Positions 46,585 through 60,838 of a DNA stretch of 64,000 bases are shown here, one piece after another. Source of the DNA: Clonostachys chloroleuca. Lineage: Eukaryota > Ascomycota > Sordariomycetes > Hypocreales > Bionectriaceae. A program made the position numbers and the translations under genes. Under the pieces are notes generated by a model. The model saw only the letters and a list, made by a program, of their open reading frames with translations, ran no database searches and was not told the origin of the DNA. The number at the start of each line of letters is the position of its first letter. Position 1 is the first letter of the stretch. Location: positions 8,122,001 to 8,186,000 of the forward strand of contig JBANAY010000004.1 in NCBI GenBank assembly GCA_037952775.1, written 5' to 3'.

Positions 46585-48236
46585 CTATCCATATCTTACT
46601 TGTTTCTGCTCCTCTCCAAACCAGTCTTCAGCCTTCATCTCCTCGCTGGAGGCATAGTTGATGATGGTGCTCTTCGTCGTCGTGTAAGCGTTATACGAAT
46701 CCACTCCGTTTTCGCTGCCAACACCACTTGAGCTTGTGGCTCCTCCCCATGGGCTGCTAGGGTCGTTGCGATGGTGTGTGTTAACCCACACTATCCCCGT
46801 GTTGATGCTTTCAGAGACCCTGTAGGTTCGGCTGAGATCCTTTGTCCAGAAAGCAGCCCCGAGACCAAACTCGCTGTCGTTGGCGAGGTCGATAGCTTCT
46901 TGCTCAGCAGAGAACTCAGCGACGACAATCACAGGTCCAAACGCCTCCTCTTTCCAGATCTTGCTCTTCAAGATGCTGTTCCCCTCCGCGGCCGACACCA
47001 ACACGGTAGGAGGATAGTAGTAGCCTTTATCGAAATCGGCCTGGTCGAGCTCCGAGAGCCCAGTCAAACGCGCACCTCCACATGCTGCAGTGGCAAAACC
47101 CCCAGATACAGACTCTTCGACAAGGCCCTCGAGGTTCTTCATCTGCTTCTCAGAGATGATCGGACCCATCATGGAAGCCACGTTGGTTGGCGCCCCCATC
47201 CGTTTCTGGATGCTCTGCGCCTTCTTGGTCAGCAGCTCCAGGAACCTAGGCAGTATCGACTTCTCCACGATGATCCTCGTGGCAGCGACGCATGTCTGGC
47301 CGCTGGCGATGAATGCTCCAAACGCCACTCCGTTCACGGCAGCCTCGAGATCTGCATCTTCGAATACAACCACAGGCGCTTTCCCTCCTAGCTCCGCCGT
47401 CAAACGCGCGAGGTTGCCGCCCACGATAGATCCGATTGCCCGACCAGCCGCCGTGCCGCCCGTGATATCCACCTTGCGTACCAGAGGATGACTGACCAGC
47501 GCCTTACCAGTAGTAATGCCGTAGCCAGGTATGACGTTGAACACACCGTCAGGCAAGCCAGCCTCTTTGAGGATAGGACCAAGGAGCAGACTCGTCAATG
47601 GTGTGAGCTCACTGGACTTCAGCAGTACGGTGTTTCCCGCCGCGAGCGCTGGGGCAAGCTTCTTGACAGCAATGAGAAGGGGGTGGTTGAAGGAAGTAAT
47701 CAGAACGACAACACCGAGCGGGATGCGGTCGATCCAGTTGTGCAGCTTGCCCGAGGTGGGCAGGACAGATCGCTCCTCGGTGCGGAGAAGCGCGGCGTAG
47801 TATCTGAACCAACGGACAAGGGACGGGACCTGAGCCTTCATCTCCCTGATGGCGCGGCCGGTCTGCTGGACCTCGAGGATGATGAGGCCATCAAGCCTAG
47901 CGATGAGGAGGTCGGCGGCCTTATCGAGGACATCGGCTCTTGCGTGGCGCGGGAGGCGCGACCAGACGCCGGATTTATGGACGCCCTGCGCTGATTGCAC
48001 AGCGGCATTGATTTCATCTATGGAGGCGGTTTCGCATCTAATAGGTTGTCAGCCAGTCGAGTCATTGATCATTCCGGGCTCGACTCACTGTGCAAAGACC
48101 TCGCCCGTCGCAGGGTTTTTGATTGACAGCCTGTGTATGTTAGAAATCTTCAAAATACGGATGAAGGCATGACAACTCACAACTCGCCGCTCCCCGAGAC
48201 GAGCTTGCCGCCAATCCAAGGAGAGTATGTGTCCAT
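46585..48236 (-). CDS. Aldehyde dehydrogenase (NAD-dependent, aromatic/vanillin type)
   Basis: A 516-residue aldehyde dehydrogenase, intact. Two tiny 5' exons (48181..48236, 48089..48130) precede a large one (46585..48037); the joins give SGEL-LSIKNPATGEVFAQ-CETASIDEI. The catalytic motif is FIASGQTCVAATR, the general base region is LTAELGGKAPVVVF, and the cofactor loop is TVLLKSSELTPLTS. The TSFNHPLLIAVKKLAPALAAG segment recalls salicylaldehyde and vanillin dehydrogenases, so a ring-type aldehyde is likely. It is convergent with the 2OG dioxygenase (186 bp between stops). Oxidation of 5-formyluracil, an intermediate of thymine hydroxylation, is an attractive but unproven role; thymine-7-hydroxylase can do that step itself. 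Confidence 0.88.
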
Positions 48237-48426
48237 GATGAGAGGCTATCGGACTATTCAGCAAGCTTCCAGGCGTAATCGTCAACCAAGCTCAACGACA
48301 CGAAACAGTCTTCCTTATGGTGTCGCTCCCCGCACTGGACACTCATTCGTTTCAAGCCTAGCGGTTGTAGGTGAAGATTCCACTCACTGGGAGTTGGGGA
48401 TGAATCTAGGAGGGGTCGGTGCAGCG

Positions 48427-48546
48427 AGATAAGGGTGGAGGAGGGGTGCATTCTGGATGAGTCCCGCAGTGGGTTGATTGTTCAAGTGCGGGGGAAATCA
48501 ACGGATTCTGTCGGTCTTATCTTATCCGCTATCCAGAGCCTTATCG
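48427..48546. promoter_or_regulatory. GATA sites between the divergent ALDH and second MM-SDH genes
   Basis: AGATAAG at 48427-48433, reverse AGATAA at 48517-48522, an overlapping reverse GGATAAG at 48521-48527 (weaker match) and reverse CGATAA at 48541-48546. They lie between start codons at 48236 and 49135, so either gene could respond. Confidence 0.5.
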
Positions 48547-49134
48547 GTCGAATCGAACAATTTGTGTGTGGCGTATTTTAGACTCGCTGCTTCAACAAGC
48601 TGCGCGCAACCACTGAGTCGGGCTTGAGAGTGATATCGAAGACAGGCCGACAAACTAGATCATTCAATTTGGGTGAGCAGAGCGCCCCCAGGAATCCGGG
48701 GGTTGTCATCAGGGTCTGAGTGTCGAGTATCCTCCCTGGCTCCATAGGACAAGACAAGGGATGACACGAAGAAATTACGTCCAGATTCATGGCTGGGAGC
48801 AGAGTATTGGACAATTACCTGTAGTGCTTCCGTCGGGAGCAAGAGACCGTCCACTAAACGTCGGGGCATTACAGCGACTCGGACACTGGAAATGGTGGGG
48901 CTACCCCTCATTACAGGGGCCCAGGCGCCAGCGATAGCGAGAGGGGCAACTGGCTGACAGCGACATCGCACCAGCCAACCAATTGTTAATCCTCCAAGTC
49001 CCTCAACCCAATTCACACTGCCAACCTCTCTCTCAGTCTTGCCGTAGCTTCCAACCCCCTAGACGTAGATATACCTGACTGCCTCATTGATGACTGGCCG
49101 ACTGCCGCTGTGTTGATTGTCAGTTGACCCGTTG

Positions 49135-51165
49135 ATGGCCTCTCCAGCCCCAATCGCAGTCGTGGATCTGCCGCCGGACCTGAGCTTCATCGCCAGTCCG
49201 CACGCGCAGACTGACGCCTCGGACCAGTACTATAACTGTAAGCCAGACTGATGTGCCCTGTTGAGCATATAATCACATCTCCCCTATATCCCCTACCAAT
49301 GACATACTCACCCGTTCGCCAGTGTCCACCTCCTCCTCATCCGCCATTCCGCAGATCCCCCTGTCCGACACATGCATGTCGTGCAACGGCTCCGACAACA
49401 ACCCTCAGCCATCACACTCGCCCTCCTCCCAAGGCCACCACCACTCCTCCTCGCAGTACCAGAACCAGTACCAGAACCAGAACAATCATCACCACCACCG
49501 CAGCCAGTCCATCTCCACCTCCAACCCTCCCCCCCAGGTCGACGGCATCATCCCCATCGCCCACAACTTCATCAACAATGCCCTGATCCAGTCCAAGACC
49601 CGGGTCTGGACCAAGACCTACGACCCCTCCACCCAGTCCTTCCTGACCCGCGTCCCCGAGTCCACCGTCCTCGAGGTCCAGCAGGCCGTCGCCGCCGCCG
49701 CCGTCGCCCAGCCTCACTGGGCCGCCATCCCCTTCCAGCACCGCCGCCTCAAGCTCCTCGACCTCGTCCACTCCATCCAGCAGCACCACGCCCGCATCGT
49801 CCACTGCCTCGTCACCGAGATCGGCAAGACCACCCAGGACGCCGAGAACGAGGTCGAGCGCGGCCTCGACGCCATCATCGCCGCCACGGGGGTGGGAAGC
49901 GAGATGACGGGGAGCGCCTGGCCCGGCCACCCTTCCTCCACCCACACCACCCACGAGGCCCTGGGCGTCTGCGTCTCCGTCACCCCCTTCAACTTCCCCT
50001 TCATGATCCCCCTCTGGACAGTTCCCCTCGCCCTCGTCACCGGCAACACCGCCATCCTCAAGCCCTCGGAGCGCGCCCCCAGCACCTCCATGCTCCTCGC
50101 CGACTGCTTCCTCCACGCCGGGTTCCCCCCGGGAGTCTTCTCCGTCGTCCACGGCGGCGGCGGCGTCGTGGGCGTCCTCCTCTCCCAGCCCGCCGTCGCG
50201 GCGGTCCACCACGTCGGGTCCGAGATTGGCGGGGAGAGAGTCTTCGAGCACGCCCGCGCCAACCGCAAGCGCGTCCAGGTCGAGTGCGGCGGCAAGAACC
50301 ACGCCGTCGTCCTCCCCGACGCCGCCAAGCGGTCGACCCTGTACGCCATTGCGGGGAGCGCGTTCGGCGCCTCGGGTCAGAGGTGCATGGCGCTGAGCGT
50401 CGTCGTCTTCGTCGGGTCGTCGAGCGAGTGGTTAGCCGAGCTGACTGAGATTGCCGGCTCCCTCGTCGTGGGCAACGGCGCAGACCCGGCGGTTGGGATG
50501 GGGCCCCTCATCTCGGCCGCGGCCAAGGAGAGGGTGGTCGGGGTGATCAACGAAGCAGAGCAGGATGGCGCGCACGTCGTGCTGGATGGGAGGGATTGTT
50601 ATGTCGAGGGGTACCCGCATGGCAACTTTGTTGGGCCGACGATATTGACCAATGTCGAGCCGTACATGCAGTGTTATCAGGAGGAGCTATTTGGGCCGGT
50701 ACTGGTCTGCCTGCAGGTGAACACGCTGAACGAGGCCATCGAGCTGATCAACGAGAACCGCTGTGAGACCTCCCGAAAATGCTCCTGTGCTACCGAACGA
50801 TTGCTAACCATGTTAGATGGTAATGGTTGTACCTTGTTTACGTCGAGTCCGGCCGCGGCCAAATCATTCCAGGACGAGGTGAACGTGGGACAGATTGGTA
50901 TCAACGTCCCCAACTTAGGTAGGGAGTCCGTCTTCGCATGTTAGCGGTCGAGCTAACAGGCAGCGCAGCTCCATCAGGCGCGATACCACGGACCTCAAAC
51001 AAGGAGTCCTTCATGGGAGGTTAGTCTTCCTCCCCTTGGTAACCAGTCCAAAGAAGATTGTGGCTGATTTTCTATATAACGTTAGACATCCGAGGCATGG
51101 GCGCTGCGCGATGGCAGTTTTTCACCAACACAAAGACAGTCACGACACTGTGGCGATCAGATTAG
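49135..51165 (+). CDS. Second MMSDH-like acylating aldehyde dehydrogenase with a His/Gln/Ser-rich insert
   Basis: A 591-residue relative of the MMSDH at 39 kb. Exons are 49135..49237, 49323..50762, 50817..50918, 50969..51019 and 51086..51165, all joining in frame. The real start is the ATG in exon 1 (MASPAPIAVVDLPPDLSFIA). Catalytic and cofactor motifs match [43 protein letters not shown]. Residues of roughly 60-100 form a low-complexity tract of His, Gln, Asn and Ser that the other copy lacks. The C-terminal ESFMGDIRGMGAARWQFFT also differs from the usual MMSDH ending. Codons end in C or G almost throughout, giving long antisense shadow frames. No mitochondrial presequence is evident. It may use malonate semialdehyde or another acyl aldehyde. 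Confidence 0.85.
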
Positions 51166-51428
51166 CCAGCGCCTGCTGAAAATTATGTTTATTGCAAGCT
51201 AGTTCTCGAGGACTGCATCATAAGAAGATATGGAGAGAGTCGTCGCATTGTATTAGAGGCGTTTCTGGGTATCCAATCTGGGCATATGAAGACTATTAGG
51301 GCGTCACCCTAGTTCGATGCTGCCCCCTCTCATCATTACCACCAGCATCTTATTTCTTTTTGCGTTTTTCTGGTTGTTAGAATCAGGCTTGAGGCCATAA
51401 GTAGACAGATGAAAAAGCTTAAAACCTA

Positions 51429-53632
51429 TCAAGATTCACTGCGCCTCGTGACTCGCACCCAGAACTCGTCGATTAGCCAAATGCCCTGCAGGCTGTTAGC
51501 TGGTCCTCAGACGACGCATATGCCCGCTTGCCCACAACTTACCGCATTGACAATCTGTGCAGGTCGCTCAGGGTTCGCAATCTGGAAATCAAACCGCCGT
51601 AGCAACTACAAATGACGTATTAGCCCATGTCCTCCCAACGCAGCACAGGTTACAGCGGTCTCACCTCCACAAAGATCTTGTTGAACTCCATCAGCGCCAC
51701 CGTCTTCCCGAGACACTGCCACTTCCCCGAGTGGAACACCAGATCGACCGTGCTGCTCATCTCCTCCAGCTTCTCGCCCTTAGCTTCCAGCCACCGCTCC
51801 GGGCGGAACATCTCCGCGTCCTCGCCGAACATCTTCTTGCTGTGGTGGATGCTCAGGGGCGACACACCAAGCTGCGTGCCGCCGGGGATGAACTTGCCGT
51901 CGATCGTGTCGCCGCCGGGCGGCACCGTCTTGAAGAAGGCTCCGCCAGCGGGGGGCTTGATCCGCAAACCCTCCTTGATGACGGCTTGCAGGTAGGGCAG
52001 CTTGCGCGCCTCGGCGTTGGTGATGGGCGACGAGATTGTGCCCGCGGCGATGCCAGCGTCGATCTCGGCCTGCAGCTTGCGGTAGGCGTTGACGTTGGTG
52101 AGTAGGTGGAGAATGACGATGCGGATGGTGGTTGCCGAGGTGTCGCTGCCGGCGACGACCTGGAGGAGGGCCTCGCCTGACGCTTCTTCCTGCGTGAGGC
52201 CATGACGGATGAAGGAGCCGAGCATGTCGGATTGGGGGACGGCGTAGGGGCCGAATCGCTTGGCTACTACGCTCTTGGCGACGCTGCGGGGTTTGTCAGT
52301 TTTCTGAGTGTCAGAGAAGAGTACTCGGGAAGAGGAGCGAAGGGGTTAGGGGTGATTTACCCTATGAAGGCACCGAAGCCGAGCTTGTCGCTCTCTTTCG
52401 GCAGCAACCCTCTCAGCATCGGGGACTGGAGCATCCGGGCAAGGGTGGGGATGTTGCTCAGGATCATCATGATGGGGATGAAGGAGGTGGTGATCTTAAT
52501 ATAGTCGTAGACATCGTCGTCGGTCTGCAGGTAGCCAAAGGCATGGCCGAAGGCGAGATGGCTGATGACGTCGAGGGTGAAGAACTGGCCCTTCTGGCCA
52601 AAGTTCATGGGTCGGTAATCGGACGCGGAGGAGATGTACTTGGTCTCAATGAGATCTACGAGCTTAGCGATCTCGTGCTCAATGGTGGCCTCCATTGATT
52701 CATTCTCCTTGCCAGCGTACTAGATATGTGTGAGCGAATGGACCATGGTTAGGTGAATCAAGGAGAAACGCAATTGCTCTTTCAATCATAATGCGAGGAT
52801 TGAAAGTGCCAGGTGAACCGGCCAGAAAATCAAGAGAAAAAAAGAACCATGATCAAAATCTCGAAAAAAAAAAAAAAAAAAAAGAGCAATAACTAGAAAG
52901 AAGGAGAGTAATTACCCCGGCAGTCATCTTGTTGCGCAGCTTGGCGTGGGCCTCTCCGTCGCGCATGCAGAACAAATTGTCCCGGGTGGGATCAAAGCGC
53001 ATGGCATCATACCCTGGTCAAGGGCACGTATGATCTGTCTCAGCGGTCATTGCTTCTAAAACCAACATGCGCCGAGCGAACCCGACAACAAGGAACTGGG
53101 ACGATGAGTGGGAAAGGGAAGGGAAGGGAGGGGGCCAGATGGATCATGGGGGCGGGCGCGGCTTACAGGGACCTCGTTCGTAGGCGCCACGGAGCGAGTT
53201 CATTCGTCTCAACACTTCCGGATCGTCGGTAACCAGCTCGTTGGGACCGACGCGCACAAGCGAGCCTGTAATGTATGACCGTTGTCAGTCAGCCATGTCA
53301 CACCGTCAACAGTCGTTGAGACAGGCGACCCGGGAACGGTCGCCGACCGCTCAATTGATGCGCAGGGAGCGCATAATTCCCCCCTCGAGGCACATACCAT
53401 ACTTGTCATTGGCAGCTTTGATGGACTGCGGCTGGCGGCCCTTGAGCGACTCCCTCACCATCCAGGCTTTGGAGAATGCCGCCCAGAAGGGCCCGGGGAC
53501 GTGGGAAAGACGGTACCATTGGACCAGCGTTTGGACCAGGATCGCTCCGCAAACAATGGTCAAGACAGTGGTTAGCAGAGCACCTGTGGCCGACATGATG
53601 CTGAAGGACGGCGATGTGGGGAGGAAATCCAT
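51429..53632 (-). CDS. Cytochrome P450, pisatin-demethylase-like
   Basis: A membrane-anchored monooxygenase of 509 residues in seven exons (53398..53632, 53167..53265, 52916..53013, 52361..52719, 51665..52283, 51543..51605, 51429..51485), intact. The N-terminal anchor is ALLTTVLTIVCGAILVQTLV, followed by the proline-rich SHVPGPFWAA. The I-helix is VVAGSDTSATTIR, the ExxR is in VIKEGLRIKPP, and the heme loop is FHSGKWQCLGKT with the ligand Cys at about residue 454. Segments such as PWYDAMRFDPTRDNLF and YAGKENESMEATIE follow the pisatin-demethylase-like group. Introns 1-3 are long for this window (132-196 nt). Substrate unknown; it could belong to secondary metabolism or detoxification and has no visible link to the pyrimidine genes. 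Confidence 0.9.
52864..52883. repeat. A20 homopolymer (T20 in the P450 intron)
   Basis: Twenty A in a row on the + strand, inside P450 intron 3 (52720..52915). Its true length is uncertain in any sequencing method. Confidence 0.9.
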
Positions 53633-55858
53633 TGCTGGTTTGGAAGATATCTTGGTGGAGAAGGGAATTTGGAGGGGAGAGGCGGAACCACCTGGGCTAC
53701 AGCGAATTTATTTGGCAACTTACTTCCGACAATAAGCAGGAGGAAAACTGGCATCGGGGATGAGCTTGGGAAACAAGGGGACGAAAGGGAAGGAGGAGAA
53801 GGAGGAGAGGCCACCCATGCGCGAGTGAGGACAGTTGATGGGACGGGGGATCTTGTTTCGCGGCAGGGGTATGGAGGCAGGCAAGCAGAGAACCAGCCCG
53901 GCCGTCTGGACTCTGGAGACTCAACCCCAGCAAGAAGACGACGGCAAGGCGGGCGGATAGCCGCAGGCCAGGTCATTGCATCATGTATCTAGTCGTTAGC
54001 GGACGGGCTAGGAGCACGGAACTGGCAGGATGCTTGCCAGCAACTCACTAGCGTTGAGAGCTGGAGGGAAGATGGAGGGAGGAACGGGAAGTAGGATGCG
54101 ATGGCAACGGCGATGGGAGCCAGAACGCTATGATTTGGTTTCAACGGCCGCGTTTGCTCCATTTGCCGCCGCCAGGATATCTCCTTGGGCACGCCAGTTG
54201 GCCCCGAGGATCCGACGGACTGGTTGGTGGTAAAGTGGTAACCATACCTTTGGGAGTGGAGGAGGCAATTGTCTGTCTGAATGCGCTGGACTGGGGCATG
54301 CCACCCATTTTCACGGCCTGGTCCTGGTCCTGGTCTTGGTAGTGGGATTGGATCTTCGTGCCAATCAATCAAGAATGTGGGCCACGACGCAAACCTCTGT
54401 TTTATTTGCTGTCCGCGGTGCAATCACATGTACATACGTACATCATAGTCCAACAATGTACCCAGTCCCGGGTCCAAGGTTCATGCAAAACATGAAAACA
54501 TGTGGCTCACCCCTGCCCTGCCTCCCTTGTTGTGTCTTGCCTTGACTTTTGCTGAGGGCTGGCGGCCGACATCCGGGCCATCTTGTTTGCTGGCTGGCAC
54601 GTGCAATTCGTTGGCGAAGGCTAAGGAAATCGCGGCGAGGGTAAAGCAAGCTGTAGTGACAAAGTTAGGCGCCGTGCGTGAGCTTCAGAGCTCTGGCACG
54701 CAAAAAGGGGCGAGCTTGGAGAGCTGTTGGATGCCGGGACGGGTCTGGCAGCGGAATTTGGCATTTGGCGCTGTGGGTTTGTGGGATTTCGCTCCACCGT
54801 GTCTCCTCACAGTATCCGTACAGTTCTCTGCGACCGTCTTCGTGCCAGCTGTTGTGTCATTATGGTGCGTCGCAACGGGCTGACCTGCGGGTGAGTGCAC
54901 ACACTGGTACGTGCATGCAGATGCAATGTGTACATACGCCTCTGCACCGTTGGAATGCGCGCAATGAAGAGGCGGGGTATGTGCATTGCCGTGGGCTGAT
55001 CTCGCCTGTCGCGTAAGGTTCAAGTCGCTGTGGCGGCGCTGGGGACGAATGTGAATTCGCAGAGACGGACAGTCCAATGGAAACGGATGGATATGCAACC
55101 AGGGACGAAGCAGCGCTGATGATTGATGGGCGTCATCCCGAGCGGTAGTGGAGGATTGATTGATTTTGTGTGTGGCAGAGGAGAGCTGAGCTTGGTCGGT
55201 GCTTGTCTCATGCGGGTCACTTTGGCCACTGTGCTTCAGCGCTGTGCTGTGCTGGGTGAGAGCTGCGAGCCAGTGTGGGCGATCTATTGGGGGGCCATGG
55301 CGCTGGCTGGCAGGGGTCCAGGGCCGTAGCGCACGTTCTAAGGGACGGAAGCTAGCCACGTCGGGGGCGCTGGGCGAATCTAGGCGCTATCACTGGCCAG
55401 TGGGAGAAGGCCTCACTGCAAGAGGCCCCAATAAGCAGCCGGAGGCGGCCGATGGAGCTACAGCAAATGGCACCCGCATCAAGCCGTCCGGTGGTTCCTG
55501 CCCCACCGTCCACCTGAGGATCATCCACTGGCCTTCGCCAAGGCGCACCGACGGTCTGATCCTCCCCTCCCAAAGTCTATCTGTACTTTCTTTTCATTGC
55601 TCAACGGTCCGTACTCGGGTTCCTCGTCTTATGCCATTTATTCTTTTCTTTCCTTTCCCATTGCGATCCTTTCTTCTTCTCCAAACCTCCCAGGGCAAAC
55701 CCTTGTCGGCACTCGCGCAAACCACCAAACACCCTGATCGACCGATCGCCAAATCCGTCGACGACCAGGTCAGGCCCAACTCCTTTCCAGTCTAGCCAGG
55801 CGCAAACGAGCAGCACCCCTTGTTCATGACTTAGCACCCAGCCGCGGAATGAGACAAA
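53633..55858. other. Long GC-rich divergent intergenic region
   Basis: 2.2 kb between the P450 and LaeA-like start codons. Open frames here are long only because of base composition and show no family features. The last 300 bases before 55859 contain CT-rich tracts and may be a transcribed 5' leader. The rest could hold regulatory sequence or an unrecognised non-coding RNA; nothing specific is seen. Confidence 0.4.
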
Positions 55859-57840
55859 ATGGGCGCCGGTGACAGCCCCAAGGAAGAGCATCCTGAGAAG
55901 ATCCAGCAGAAGAGCAGCCCCAAGCGAAGCCCAACGCGCAGCCCGCCAAACCATCCACCCGACGCCGATGCTCCCATCTTGATCCCGGGCGAGGACGAGA
56001 TGGCGGCCGCTCCTGCCCTCCTTGAACCCGATGTACGAGCTTCTTCCACTCGACCAGCTTTGTTCCAGCCAGCCATGGCTGGGCGGTGGTGTATTGGTGG
56101 CGTCGCTAACCACCTGTCGAACAGGACTCGGAATCAGACAGAGACAATGTTTTTGACGATGCAGATTCCGCTTTTGGCAGTGTAAGTTGGTCGGGCCAGC
56201 AAGCTGCCGACCAGCGAAACAGAATTCGAAGCGCAAGACCATGATGCTAACTACAGCGGTCTTGACCCAGACACACTCCTCGACGACGTCAATCAGCGAG
56301 GCCATGATTGAGCAGGTCAAGGAGCATGGCCGCCAATACAAAGGCTACCTGGGAGCAAGTTTGTGCTACCCTTTCCTCTCCCCTCTCTTTCTCTCTTGTC
56401 TGCTTAGAGCTGACCTAGGGCCAATTAACTAGAATACGTGCTTCCAATGGACGAGGTATTTCGCCATTTCTCTTTTCTTCCCTATCTCCCCTTCGCCATC
56501 ATCTCAGACACACCCAGCGACCCACACACACGCTCTCTTCAGCGAAACGTGTTGGACGATTGATCACGTTGGACACACAAAACGGGATTCCACAGCATGA
56601 ATAAACGCAATGCTAACCAAACCTGGCTTACTCGACATAGCAAGAAATGGAGCGTCTAGGTGCGTGACCGCTTTCCCATCATTATTCACATTTTTAGTCA
56701 ACCTCCGCCCCACCATCCATCCAGCACATCGACTCATTCAACACAGCTGTGTATGTGTGTCTAACGAAAGTGGCTGGCTTCAGATCTCCAATGCCATCTC
56801 GTATGGCTAACATTAGATAAACGCCTTGCCATTGCCCCCATCAAGAGCCCTCGTCGGGCAATGGACGTGGGCTGTGGCACGGGTATGTGGGCTATTGATT
56901 TTGGTACGTATCGCCCTCCCTTTCCTCGTCCTGGCTTGCCTTCACGGGCGCAATCCCGCAATCCATTGATGCTAATTCCTCACATGTATATAGCTGATGC
57001 GTACCCTGGAACAGATGTCGTTGGCGTTGACATTGCACCAACACAACCAAATATGTATGTTTCTATGGCTTCACTCCATACGAATATGTCGATGTGCCTC
57101 GGGTCAAAGGGTGTACCGAGGCTGACGCGATGCTTTCTCCTCCTGCAGGACACCTCCGAATCTTCGTTTCGAGCTTGACGATCTAGAACGCGAGTGGACT
57201 TTTACCAGCAAGTTTGACTACATCCACAGTCAGTTGATGATTGGCGCCTTTCAAGATTGGCCGAACTTCTTCAAGCAGAGCTTCGAGTACGTCTATCATG
57301 TTACAGTTCTCCCTTGTGCCAATACCCTTGCCCTGTCTCGGCCTGTGTTGCCTCAATTACTCACCAATTAATTCTAGGAACCTGGAAGAGGGCGGATACC
57401 TCGAAGTGGCCGATATCGACTTCGTGATCAAATGCGACGACGACACCCTCGAGAAAGAATCAGCCCTCAACGTCTGGCACGAGAAAATGCACGAGGGCGC
57501 CACCCTCGCGGGCTTCCCCCTCGACGCGATCAGCAAAGTCCCTGACATGATGCGCGACGCAGGCTTCGCCGACGTCGTCGCAATCCCGTTCCCATGGCCC
57601 ATCAACACCTGGCCCAGGGACCCGAAGCACAAGGAAGTCGGCAGATGGGCGATGGAAAACTTCACCATGGGCTGCGAGTCGATGAGCCAGGCGCTGTTTA
57701 CGCGGGCTCTAGGGTGGTCAATTGACGAGCTGCGAGTCTTCATGACCCAAGTGCGCCAAGATTTGAAGAACCGGAGAATACACGCATATTGGAATTTCTG
57801 GGTGGTATATGGTCGGAAGCCGGGCCACGGTTCTGGGTAG
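55859..57840 (+). CDS. LaeA-like S-adenosylmethionine-dependent methyltransferase
   Basis: A 380-residue class I methyltransferase of the large fungal LaeA-like group. Nine exons are needed: 55859..56032, 56125..56181, 56271..56358, 56433..56455, 56641..56659, 56784..56903, 56994..57054, 57149..57286 and 57378..57840; all phases agree. The N-terminus is disordered (Pro-, Ser- and Lys-rich, then acidic ESDRDNVFDDADSAFGS). The cofactor motif is DVGCGTGMWAIDF (residues 148-160), followed by GVDIAPTQPN and NLRFELDDLEREWTF, then FDYIHSQLMIGAF. The group includes the global regulator LaeA, but many members methylate other targets. The 23-nt and 19-nt exons are unusually small and deserve RNA support. 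The long upstream region (2.2 kb) suggests complex regulation. Confidence 0.88.

Positions 57841-60838
<2,998 letters not shown>

Noticed and set aside
49372..50448. 358-codon and 296-codon frames overlapping the second MMSDH
   Set aside because: Pro/Arg- and Gly/Asp-rich shadows of the C-ending codons in the real frame.
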